A DNA stretch of 64,000 nt from Halictus rubicundus (taxonomy: Eukaryota > Arthropoda > Insecta > Hymenoptera > Halictidae), in assembly GCF_050948215.1 (NCBI RefSeq), contig NC_135163.1, positions 806,001 to 870,000 of the forward strand, given 5' to 3'. The position numbers and the translations under genes are program-made. Below are positions 10,851-21,089 of this stretch, piece after piece; positions within the stretch are counted from its first letter, which is position 1, and every line of letters begins with the position of its first letter. A model generated the notes under the pieces. It ran no database searches and was not told where the DNA came from. It was given only the letters and a program-made list of their open reading frames with translations.

Positions 10851-11015
10851 TAGACTGCGGATCTTTATGCAAAATAAAAATTCTACAAATTCTACAAAAC
10901 AGGACTAGCGCATTACGGGTTTAGCGCATTAATATTTTCAAATTCTTTTCATCTGTCCACTGCATGAAATTGTATTTACTCATTTTCGTCACAAATGCAT
11001 AAAACCCGCAGTCTA
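10851..11015. mobile_element. Family E MITE (TAGACTGCGGAT termini), copy 1
   Basis: TAGACTGCGGATCTTTATGC at the left and GCATAAAACCCGCAGTCTA at the right. 165 bp, AT-rich interior; the family is the most abundant repeat in this window. Confidence 0.8.
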
Positions 11016-11059
11016 GTAATAAATTTCAAGATTCTTACATGTGTCGATGCCTGTCGTTT

Positions 11060-11365
11060 GTATCCGCATCATCCAATTTCGATGAAATTTGTAGACTAAC
11101 ATATATAACTGACATATATTTACTTACCGAATGCAGTTTTCAAATTTTCAATACAGGCCCAGATAAAAAAGTTGAAAAAACGTAAAAAGCAACATTTACA
11201 TTTTCTCCACGATTGTGACCACTTGCAATTTTTGTCAAAAAATTTGTTTCAGGTCAGCTAGTAAACTAATCCGTCTAACATCTCGAAAAAATTAAAGTCG
11301 TTTGGTCCAATCTTAAGAAAGTTATCGTTTTTTCAATACTATCCAAATGTCAATGCGAGTAACTG
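11060..11365. repeat. Degenerate copy of the palindromic element found at 25287-27463
   Basis: Shares CCAATTTCGATGAAATTTGT, CCCAGATAAAAAAGTTGAAA, GCTAGTAAACTAATCCG and TCGTTTGGTCCAATCTTAAG with the right arm of the nested element at 27200-27440 and with 48600-48730. Confidence 0.5.
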
Positions 11366-11366
11366 T

Positions 11367-11532
11367 AGTGTCGCCAGATGAGGGGCGGGAACACGAATCG
11401 AGGAGAAAAAGTTACCCTCTCTCTGCCAGTACCGGGTTAGTCACGTGACATTGTGACACAGACACGATACAGACGAAATAGCGCGGTAGAAGGGGAAATT
11501 AGAGTAGGGGAACAAGTCTTGATCGGGCGACT
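11367..11532. mobile_element. MITE, family S copy
   Basis: Ends AGTGTCGCCAGATGAGGGG on the left and TTGATCGGGCGACT on the right form short inverted termini. Internal landmarks are TTACCCTCTCTCTGCCAGTA and GCGCGGTAGAAGGGGAAATT. 166 bp, opposite in orientation to the copy at 41477. Confidence 0.7.
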
Positions 11533-11934
11533 ATGAGTGACTGTAGATAAAACAGAGCACAATTCATGTCACCAATAGTAGCATGACTACGGATTTTATG
11601 CATTTATGACAAAACTTAGTAAGTGCAATTTAAAACAGGAGAAAGATTTTTTAATTCTTTTGAATTTAAGAAAGGAACAAATGTTTATTTGGTTCCCATC
11701 TAATAATAAGCAAAAGGATTGATTTTTTGGAACTTTCAGTTAGACCACTTTCATAATCACGTTTTATACAGCTTTATCTTCAAATAAAAATCAATATTGA
11801 ACAATTTCATCAAATATAATGTACATTCTCTTTAAATGCTATTTAGACTATACGTGCTTTGTTTTATAATTTACGAATAATTCTTTGAAAAACATCAGGA
11901 ACGTCGTCCTCCGGAAAAATTTGACAAATATTGG

Positions 11935-12123
11935 TAGACTACGGATCTTTATGCAAAATAAAAATTTTGTACGTCAACTGAAAAGCACAGGAGCTAAATA
12001 AAAATTTCTTTCCTTCATTAATAATTTTACTACGTTGAAAATAATATATTGATGCACTTAAATTCTTTCTACTGTTTTAAATTTTACTCGCTAATCTCAT
12101 GAATGCATAAAATCCGCAGTCTA
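11935..12123. mobile_element. Family E MITE, copy 2
   Basis: TAGACTACGGATCTTTATGC at the left and GCATAAAATCCGCAGTCTA at the right, 189 bp. A further one-ended fragment (GACTACGGATTTTATGCATT) lies at 11586. Confidence 0.8.
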
Positions 12124-13084
12124 GTTATTGCAAATCGAATGTTTTCGATTCGCGAAGAATCCTCCAGGGCTGCGCAGGATAATCTTGTTCGAGGGAGGAA
12201 TTACTCGAGCGTTTTTCTACGGCATGCATTACGGGGGTGAAATGATTAATGTCTTTCTCGGGACGGAGATGTAAAACAGTATGGCTCCAGAATCCCGAGA
12301 CGCTCATGATTTAGTAACACTGTTTAAACAAATTTTTACTGTTTTCAAACTTGTAACTTTGAGTATAGAATATTCGAAATACAACATTTCCAGTGGTTTT
12401 CATGAACTGGATACAAAAATTGACACATTTGAACTGCCAATTTCACTTTGATATAATATTAAACTATACCGCTTTGTTTAATGGAGTTCACAGAATACTA
12501 CAACGAAAGCTAGAACTGTATAACCATTGTTGTTAAAGCACACAATATCTTCAAAATTGATGATTCACGTTTAAATTAATTTTCTCGAAAACTATAAAAT
12601 GTGAAAAGAATTTACAGATTCGAACATTTACTCGAAGTTATAAATATACTGTTTTCATGGCAAATTATTTATTAGATCAATAGTTTCCTCCCAATCCAAG
12701 AAAAATCGTCGCGTGTTCCATTCCTCGTGACTCACCCTATTCACTAAATATTCTAAATTAAAAAATACTTTGACCTCGTTGTGTTTGTGAACAAACAGAG
12801 TCCGCATATTTTCTTGACACGTCGAGAACACACCCGGATATTTCAGAACCAGGCTTAACCCTTAATTACGCGTCGTCTCTGGAATTATTCGTGCATTTGC
12901 TTCAAATTCTGTGAACAATTTTTAACCACTGATATATTAACAGAAAAGAATTTACTTTTAAATTACAAGAAATATTGCAAGAATTTTGTTCCTTCATCCG
13001 TCTTAAACAGTGGTGCACAAATGGGCTTCTAATTTTTCTCTTCGCAATTATTGAAATTACAAAAATATTTTCATGAGAAATTTT
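12124..13084. other. No gene seen
   Basis: AT-rich, short chance ORFs only. TTAACCCTTAATTACGCG at about 12856 resembles a TTAA-family end without a partner. Confidence 0.4.
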
Positions 13085-13325
13085 TCAACAAATTTCTTTG
13101 ATCAAACACGTATTAACAGAGCAGTAAAAGTGACGTATACATTGCTTTATAAAAATAACAAGCACGTGTCTATGCAAATTTTTAGTCATTTTTTTATAAT
13201 ATATACCCAAAGAAATATATTTGTTGAATAATTCTTCATGAAAGCATCTTTTCAATCTCAACAATCGTAAATCAAAAATATTAGAACCCGTCATTTTGAC
13301 GGGTCCCGTAAGCCCAGTGTGAAAA
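13085..13325. mobile_element. Relic of a TTAA-family element
   Basis: The right part (TTGAATAATTCTTCATGAA, then GTCATTTTGACGGGTCCCGT) matches the right half of the element at 38142-38493. Left end not identified. Confidence 0.5.
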
Positions 13326-13899
13326 TAAAAATCGTGTGAAAATTTAATGAATTTGCTCTTGTTATTATTAAAAAGCAGATATAAAAAGTATTTAACCGAT
13401 TCTCGAAAAATTGTCCATATTTAAATTGTGACAATTTCGTAAAAAATAGATGTTACAACCGTAATCCCGGACTCAAGTTAAAGCTTGAAGCCTCTACTTC
13501 TCCAAAGCAGTATGTAAGAAACTAAAGGCTTCTGGCTTTGAAATGAGTCCAAATTTATTTTTGGCTCTTTTCTTTTATTTTCTGTACGATAATTTTGTAC
13601 AGAATCATCACGGCCTAAATATAAACAATTTTTCATATTAAAAACACCAGCTAAAATTGACGTGGGCGATTAGGGGTTGAGCCAACTTTCTCGCACGAAA
13701 ATGCGTTCAATAATCGGGAGAATAACGCTGAGATAAGACAAGACAGTTTGCTTGTCTAGATGGAACGCACATTGGAAGAGAATAACGTGACAAAATATGG
13801 AGGTGCGTCCGATGTAAATATCGTTCAGCGAAGACCAAGAAAAATGTTTCGGACGCGTGAAAAATGCAGGACGTAAGACGAAAAACGAAAGATTCTTAC

Positions 13900-14124
13900 G
13901 CGATCGCTGTTCTCTAAGTCGCAGTCAATTTTTAAACAAACCTTCTGGCAAGCCGTGCGACAGTCGAATTTATGACTGAGCCTCTCTGCCAAACAGCAAT
14001 ATTCTCCGCAGCGTCCTTTTCGAGGCTTTCGCTTCAAATGCGCGTCGAGTTCGCCCGACTGGACCGTTTTATGTGATACGGGTACCCGGTGTTCGTTTCG
14101 TACTGCACCTATATGAGAATCCAT
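13900..14124 (-). CDS. Candidate 75-codon exon encoding a basic, cysteine-rich segment
   Basis: On the minus strand an acceptor-like TATTTTCAAG is followed at once by ATG GAT TCT, and the frame runs 225 bp (75 codons exactly) to a donor-like GTAAGA at 13899. The translation contains a dibasic cluster (KRKPRKGR) followed by seven cysteines in about 34 residues (CGEYCC, then C-x3-C-x3-C-x4-C). Codon use is balanced and better than in neighbouring ORFs. No signal peptide is visible and I recognise no family. It could be one exon of a secreted or zinc-binding protein, or chance. The frame continues past the donor to a stop at about 13825. Confidence 0.28.
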
Positions 14125-14780
14125 CTTGAAAATATAATTAGGGGAGATGTGTATCCAGCAGAATTTGCCACGTTGATTGTCAAGCATTACAGTCGTTTAT
14201 ATTTTATCTTTACGTTAAAAAACCTTCAAATCGATGAAATCAATGTTTCTTCTATCAACCCTTCGCCGGTATACTGGGTCGCCGAGTTCCAGACGAATTC
14301 TTATTTATATTGCTAACAGGTTCAAATGTGCAGCTAAAATAACGGTTGCACGTTAAATTAGAGACTATAATAAGTATCTCGGAATTTTTTCAGATTTTTT
14401 TGGACATTATAACAATACGAAGCCCGGACATGAAAGAGCCAGTTCGCCGACCGCTATAGTGAAAAAGAATATTACCGGCGGTGGGTTAAAATATTCATAA
14501 ACTAAATCTATGAACTAATAACCATTTATTGTAAATATGGAATTAAGTAACGCGTGTTCGATCGAATACGTCGTCGTTCAACCCTTTGAAGACGAGGACT
14601 TTTTGAAATATTAAAAATAGGTTTCCTCAAAGACGTAAATTGTCGATCACAGTTTAAAATACTGGAGAAAAGGAAACGATGTAGTGACTTCGTAGCCAAT
14701 ATGGCGAAGTTCATCCGCGAAAGGTTGAAACAAGCGTGGGAAGCTTCGTTAATTAATCTATATGCACACCTTTCATAAAT

Positions 14781-15107
14781 TTAGCCTGTAGTAGCGACTT
14801 TGTACTGTTGATCGAATATTTGAAAATTCATCACAAGTAAAATAAAATAGATAGCGGGCACGCAAATTTTACGCAAAATGAGAGCAACAATTGCGGAATG
14901 TAATTCTATAAGGAGGGATAAAAACAAAGACACGGACTCGAAAACGAAGCTTCCTCTCTCTAACACGGCCGTGCCAACTTCGTTCGTGTCACAAAAGAGT
15001 TTTAAACATTCCTGAACTGTTTCCAGTCCAACCGCAAGCTGCGCTCGACATTGTGGAAATCGTCCGCCAAACAGGTTTCCTACAGACACGAGTTTTAAAA
15101 CCACCAT
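14781..15107 (-). CDS. Candidate 108-residue ORF with hydrophobic C-terminal half
   Basis: The ATG at 15107 opens a 108-codon frame with reasonable codon use. A soluble first half with Cys/Glu/Val is followed by two hydrophobic segments (SLFLSLLIELHSAIVALIL and VPAIYFILLVMNF). No family recognised. It lies on the same strand as, and upstream of, the cysteine-rich exon candidate; whether they share a transcript is unknown. An ORF of this length can occur by chance in 64 kb. Confidence 0.2.
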   Translation of the reverse strand: MVVLKLVSVGNLFGGRFPQCRAQLAVGLETVQECLKLFCDTNEVGTAVLERGSFVFESVSLFLSLLIELHSAIVALILRKICVPAIYFILLVMNFQIFDQQYKVATTG

Positions 15108-15506
15108 CGGGACGAGACAATGCGAAACGATTGTCGGCAGTTAAGTGTACAAAAGGGTCTCAATGTAATTAATTAATTCTGTACATCGTAAGGATTCTGA
15201 CCAAAAACTTTAGAATATATTTCTGAACTGAGATTGTATCAGGGTCTCGATCTGATTACTACGAGCCTGTAGACTGTATAGAAACGAGTATAGTAGACTA
15301 ACGTGTAATACTTATTGTTAGAGAATTATACATTGTTGAGGTGTGGATAAAATCTGTTATATAAGTGATGTGCGACGTTGTAACGGAATGTAAGTCACTT
15401 TGTTTTTTACATGAACCTACCGACGACCAATGTGAAACGACAGTTGGACATTCGGATAAAAGTGGTTTACGAATATCTGACATCGACAGTGAGAAATAAA
15501 ATATAG

Positions 15507-16052
15507 GTTAAACTTCATCTTTCTGGGTCCGAAAATTTTGCACTTTTTTTATACAGTCCCGTAGATTTTCACGAGAAAACTCCAAAAATGCAAGTTTTAA
15601 AGCGCGGAGTTCACTCGTTCAAATGTCGTATGCGTGTAAAGTTCAGCGATTTCAAGCGTTTTTGACAGGTAAGGGCGCCGCCGTATGGGTATGTAATCAG
15701 CGCTGCGCGTCGTCTTATGAGCAGAGCCGCTGGATGACACCACAATCACGTAAGTGATGTGGATAACATAGATTTGCAAGCGTAACCGGGGCGGCCCGAT
15801 GGCCGGCCCCCGCCACCCCCTCACGAACCTAATCTACGCCAACCCTCCATTGGCCAATTCCTTGATACCAATATGGCGGCGCCCCTATCCGTCAAAAACG
15901 CTTCATATCGCTCAACTTTACACGCGTATAACTTTTGAACAGATAAACTCCGTGCTTTAAATTTTGCACTTTTGGAATTTTGTCGTTAAAATCTACAGGC
16001 TTGTGTAAAAAGAAATGCAAAATTTTTGGTCTCAGAAGATGAAGTTTAGCCA
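15507..16052. mobile_element. Family R, large inverted repeat
   Basis: The left arm (15507-15690: AGGTTAAACTTCATCTTTCT through GGTAAGGGCGCCGCCGTATG) is repeated inverted in the right arm (15864-16052: ATACCAATATGGCGGCGCCC through AGATGAAGTTTA). The loop of about 170 bp includes GC-rich GGGGCGGCCCGATGGCCGG. The small ORFs across the arms are shadows. Confidence 0.7.
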
Positions 16053-16764
16053 AAATATATTATTTAATAAGTAAATTGATTTCCAAATATCTGCCATTGA
16101 TGATTAGAAGTAAAATATTATTCGACGAGTAAATCGGTCTGAAAAGTTGGTGTTGCCGTCGAATGTGCCAAAATAAATCGGAACTTTTATAGTAAAGGAT
16201 CTTTGTCAAAAATATGGTTATGGAATGGATTGAAATTTGTTGAGTTTCGAGTTCGAATAAAGTCGCCAGGAGGCTTATGCGATAAAACGAGATGTGCTGT
16301 TCCTCGCGGGCGTTTGTCACATTGTGCACTGTGAACTGTGAAAATGTATGATGTTTTTTCTACGATTGATCGAGATCTCGTCGCGATCCGACAGATTTTA
16401 GACGATTTGATTAATCGATGTTGTGCAAATGTGCTCGTGATTCGGGCCGCTTAGTGATTAACTCGAATAGGTATTTCTATTGAAAATAGCAGCTGTTTTA
16501 TGTACGATAAGAGATTTATCAATTCCGAGGCGTGGTGCGATACTAAACACACATCTATTGCGATGACCAACTGAATATAGATCGCCCTTGTATACCACGA
16601 CGCATTATTTCTTCGAGCGCATATATTACGAATAAATGATTCAAATCGTCTTAGAAATACCATTTGGATATCCTTTTTGTCTACGAATAATAAAACGTTA
16701 AAGGAGATTGATTTATTACCTTTCAACGACACATTCACAATTTTACCCTAGCAAACTCGGAAGG

Positions 16765-16998
16765 TAGTGTAAAGGACCCAATTACTGTGGGGGTGCCAAC
16801 TACTGTGCCAGGATTAATTATACTTATTTTTAAAGCATAATGAATATTTAAATAGAGATATATAGCACATATATTAACTGATTATTAATGAAAAAAATTT
16901 AATATCACTTTTTTAATATTCATTTTGCTTTAGATATAAGTATAATTAATATAGGCAGAGTAATTGGCACCCCCACAGTAATTGGGTCCCTTACCCTA
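16765..16998. mobile_element. Inverted-repeat MITE, family A copy 2
   Basis: Same ends as the copy at 712 (GGACCCAATTACTGTGGGGG and its inverse at 16971-16998) and a shared middle with TTAATATTCATT and TATACTTATTTTTAAAGCAT. 234 bp. Confidence 0.85.
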
Positions 16999-17635
16999 GT
17001 TCATAATTATCATAATTACTGGGAAAAGTTCCCAGAGACGCAGCAGTCATTATTTCGTCACATTTTAATAAACGATGTATGTTCCATCTCTGTTAACTCA
17101 TCTTAAATAAACGAAGCATAATTATTTTTAAAGAAAGGTCATATCGATCTTATGATCTTCGTTAGCAAATACTGTCGAATATGTTTAATTTACACTACAC
17201 GTTTTAATATAATGCTGATATATTAAGCAACTTACTACATCGTATATGTAGTATGTTTGTGTATGTTGAGCTCAGAAAAGAATGGTCACCGCATTGCCTA
17301 TTTGCATTGCATAATCCGGTAGCACGCATAAGACTTCTACAAAGATTATAAACACAAATTTCTTTAATCACATATTTTGCATTTTATATTTCGAAAATGT
17401 TATCGACGTAATCACCCGAAGAATGAAAATATTTTCACAAAAAAAGCAAATTCTATGATATAATAGCTAACGGGCACTAAAATGATGTTGTAAATTCTTA
17501 ATTTTTATGTTCTAAACGTAAATAAACTGATTGAGAATATTAGTCCATCAGAGTTAGAGATAAAAATAGGTTAAATCTAACGTTACACATACTACGCAAG
17601 TGAATTTTTAAAAATGGTAAGAATGGTGCTTATGT

Positions 17636-18118
17636 TTTCGTGCATGCTTCGAGATGTTTCGTCGCAATTTAAGTTTAAATATCAACTTTCGGAATTTCCG
17701 AGAATGAATCGCGCGGATGTCACGATTATTTGATGTTTCAGGTGAAATTTTTAAGGGATACAAATCAGATAATAAAAAAATGTGACATCCATACGTATAA
17801 AAAAATATTCAATAACAAAGATTTCGTTCACTGGACCATTGTCGCAAAAATGCAAAAGGTATTTTTTGGTAGTGCTGCAATGAACGCTATAAAAATAATT
17901 TATGTAAGATAAAAAAATTGTTATTAAATATTTTTTTATACATAAAAAATTAATAAATCAGATGCACTTCACATTTTTCTTTATTATTTAGAAATATCCC
18001 TAACAAATTTCACCTGAAACATCAAATAATCGTGACATCCGCGCAATTCATTCTTGGAAATTCCGAAAGTTGATATTTAATCTTAAATTGCGGCGAAAGC
18101 ATCTCGAAGTATCTCTTA
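17636..18118. mobile_element. Element with about 100-bp inverted arms
   Basis: The left arm (about 17640-17758: AAATATCAACTTTCGGAATT, CACGATTATTTGATGTTTCA, GGTGAAATTT) is repeated inverted at 18005-18118 (AATTTCACCTGAAACATCAA, CCGAAAGTTGATATTTA). The interior is AT-rich with a 60-codon ORF I do not trust. Confidence 0.7.
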
Positions 18119-18961
18119 AAATTTTCCACAAAGCTAGATCAATATTATAACTTGCCAAAACGATTAGTTCCAGATCGAAGCTATTCAAAGGATTTTTTGT
18201 ATTCCTCCATAAATAAAAACTGAGCGTAACGCAAAGGGGCTTCAGGTTAGTCCATATTACTTAATGTTAAACAACTTTTTTTTTGCCAGTTAATAGTTGA
18301 AACCATTTACAATAACCCATATGATTTGTAGACCCCTAAGTATTCAATTATAGACGGAGTAATTACATAACTATCGCACTGAAAACTGATGAATTCCCAG
18401 GAGAGAAGAAAAGGTTATTTACCATGCGTATATCTCCGTAAAAAATTTGTACTATTAGGCTATACAAAAATAATTTTTTTTTATAAAAAAATCAATTTTA
18501 CTTTCTTTTTTAAAGATAAATATGTATTCCTAAAAAAATTCACCTAAAACGTCAGATACACCGTAACTTCCGTACGATTCATTCTTGGAAATTCTGAAAC
18601 TTGTTATTTAAATTTAAATTGCAGTCAAGGGATGTCGAAGGGTGTCGAGATTCTTTACATAAAGTTAGTTTAATTGTATAGCTTGCCAAAACGATCAGAG
18701 CCAGACCAAAATCTATTAAAGGATTTGTTGTATGCTTCTATAAATAAAAAATGGGCAGAAAACAGAGGGAAATCGATTAGCCCATATTACTTAATGTTTA
18801 ACAGCTTTTTTAAAAAATTATTTCTGCCAAAAAAGCGTTGTACCTGTGGCAATCTTCCCACAAATCTTCAAACAAATGCGTTGGATAGTTTTGTTTTTAC
18901 GGATTTTTTGTCGCTTTTTGGCCATTTGGCACTATTGTGCGACGTAACGATCGAAGAATGA
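18005..18961 (+). repeat. Direct repeat of about 285 bp, second copy extended into a 95-codon ORF
   Basis: 18005-18290 and 18535-18820 share ATTCATTCTTGGAAATT, CTTGCCAAAACGAT, AAAGGATTTxTTGTAT, ATAAATAAAAA and CCATATTACTTAATGTT. The second copy holds an ORF (18674-18961) rich in Lys/Phe/Leu with CTCGN and two hydrophobic patches. This looks like a decayed transposon gene rather than a host gene; family not recognised. Confidence 0.5.
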
Positions 18962-18986
18962 AAACACGAATGAGAGTTCTCATGCT

Positions 18987-21089
18987 TTTATTCGCCGACG
19001 GAATCCATTTTCGTGGTAGCTACGTTATTGTCGAGACTGTAAAATTAACAAACATCGCTTACAAATAATATATAGTATCTGACGGAGTTGCCGACGAACC
19101 CGCCGTCCATCACGGAAGAAACTAAACAGAAGAAGAATCGTAATAATAATACTTACTGCGCATACTATAATTCTGTACATTTATTTTGGTTTCTTCGTCG
19201 TGTAAGCCATAATTTCAGAATCATAATTCTAACCATAATAATAATAATTAATTAATTAACAATATAAATCGATGATATGATCATACCCAAATGACAATTG
19301 GCAGTTTCCTATCTAATATGATACAGAGTTTGAATAATTTATAGAAATCGCATTAACAGGGTCCGTAACAATTTCAGCCCAGTGCCAAAAACTCCAAACA
19401 CGATTGGAAAAGGAGCATCAGCTGCTAAATCGATAATCTAACACCCTCTGTTATTTTCCACATAATTCTCCGTCTCCTTATACAGTCGCAAGATACGAGT
19501 AAAACCGTTCCAATATGATCGTCCCGCATCCCGTTCTTCTCGGTTTTACTCGCGCGTTCCGAATATCAATACTTAGATACTAACCATCCGGTGGACGCTA
19601 CCATCGCGGTGCCCTATGATACAAAGTCCCTTGGCGTACAATCTACCATCTTTTGCCACCCACGGAACCGCAAAGAAAAAATCCTAATTCCCATTCCTTC
19701 GTTTGATCTTTTTTTGGGGGGTTCAAGGAAGACTACCGGTTGCGAGCAGAGAATTCGTGCAATGGAAACATGTGATTCACGGTGACACAGGGAATCGAAG
19801 AAGAAATTGGCTGAACGATCCTCAACTCTGAAACAACGATGAAACTATCAGACAGGTGGGAGAATCGACGAATACAACGAATGGGAAGACTAAAAATTAA
19901 AAATTAATCGAACAATCGCTTGGTTTCTTATCTCGTAGACATCGTTTTTTTTTCTTTTCTGTAAGCTCACACGCATTACTTTCTAGTATCCTCTTGTTTT
20001 TTTTTTTTTTTTTTTTTTTTGGATACGTATATATACACACGTGTATGTATATGTATTGTTATATACATATATAAGTATGCAAGCATACACAACAATGAAA
20101 CAAACACCAATGCATACGCGCTCTCGCACACACTTAAAAAATATCGTTCTGCTGCAGTAGTAGAAGGGAAATGATTTCTTTGTAATGTTTTGACTCGGTA
20201 TACTAGCTTTAAAAAGTAGGCAAAAACGTATTTGACAGATATATTGTACAGTACGTGAAGAAGGGCGAACGAATCGCCGTTATTTCTCTAACAGAAGACG
20301 AGGTCGAATTTATACGAGGTCGTAATTAAGAACATATTCTTGTGAATCTAACGTTCCGCGTCGTTAACGTTAACTATTAGTAAAGGCTGACTCGTAGATC
20401 GATTTTCTGTATATACATATAATAGCTTAACGTAGAACAGAGCGACTCTCCCTAACCGAAGAGCCGTGCCCTTCTGTCTTTGCGAAAATGGAACTCTACT
20501 ATCTCGAATAATACTTGAGGTAAGTACACCATACGTGTTGTGAACTTACAAAATTAGCACAATTGCAAAGCTGACGGTCCATTTGTCACAAAGTTACATC
20601 AGTAGTTACATTAATTGTTCTTTTTATAGACAGACATAGAAATTTCATAGGAAGAAAAGCGACGACTTTCCTTGCCGACGAGGCATGGTCGTCCCGCACA
20701 GTTTTCATTTATACTTCACACTTCCAGATATAATATTGACATCTACGTGACTCATCGATCCTAATCTCGACACACGACCGTAAGCGGAAGTCTCTCCAAC
20801 CGAAATGAGAAGTCGAATTAGTAACGCGAGTATCCCCGAAAATATACTTGTAATTTTAATATCGAATAGACAATACCGACGTCGACGACCGATACCTGCT
20901 ACATTCCCACGGTTAATTGAGAAAAGGAAATTGACTTTCGAGTCTGAAGCGTGTTTTCGTAACCGGCCCGCGACCTCGACTCACAAACTTATATATATAA
21001 AGGTGGTCGAGTCGTCGTTCTGTTGGATATGGAAATGTAAATTTCGAACCGCTTCATCGATTACATTTCTTGCAGGTTTTGGCGCGGCA
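18987..21089 (-). other. Probable 3'UTR of the acyl-CoA synthetase gene
   Basis: About 2.1 kb follows the TGA on the minus strand without convincing ORFs. Minus-strand AATAAA signals (TTTATT on +) occur at 19180-19185 and 18987-18992, so the transcript may end near 18.97 kb or 19.16 kb. The stretch contains a 24-T run at 19997-20020 (A24 in the transcript sense), TA/CA-rich simple sequence just after it, and otherwise unremarkable AT-rich sequence. The extent is inference from signal position only. Confidence 0.5.
19997..20020. repeat. 24-base T run
   Basis: Uninterrupted T from 19997 to 20020, within the probable 3'UTR of the acyl-CoA synthetase, followed by TATATACACACGTGTATG-type simple sequence. 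Possibly the A-tail relic of a retroposed fragment inserted in the minus sense, but no body was identified. Confidence 0.8.

Noticed and set aside
16451..16738. 95-codon minus ORF
   Set aside because: No recognisable product; composition typical of chance frames in this AT-rich DNA.
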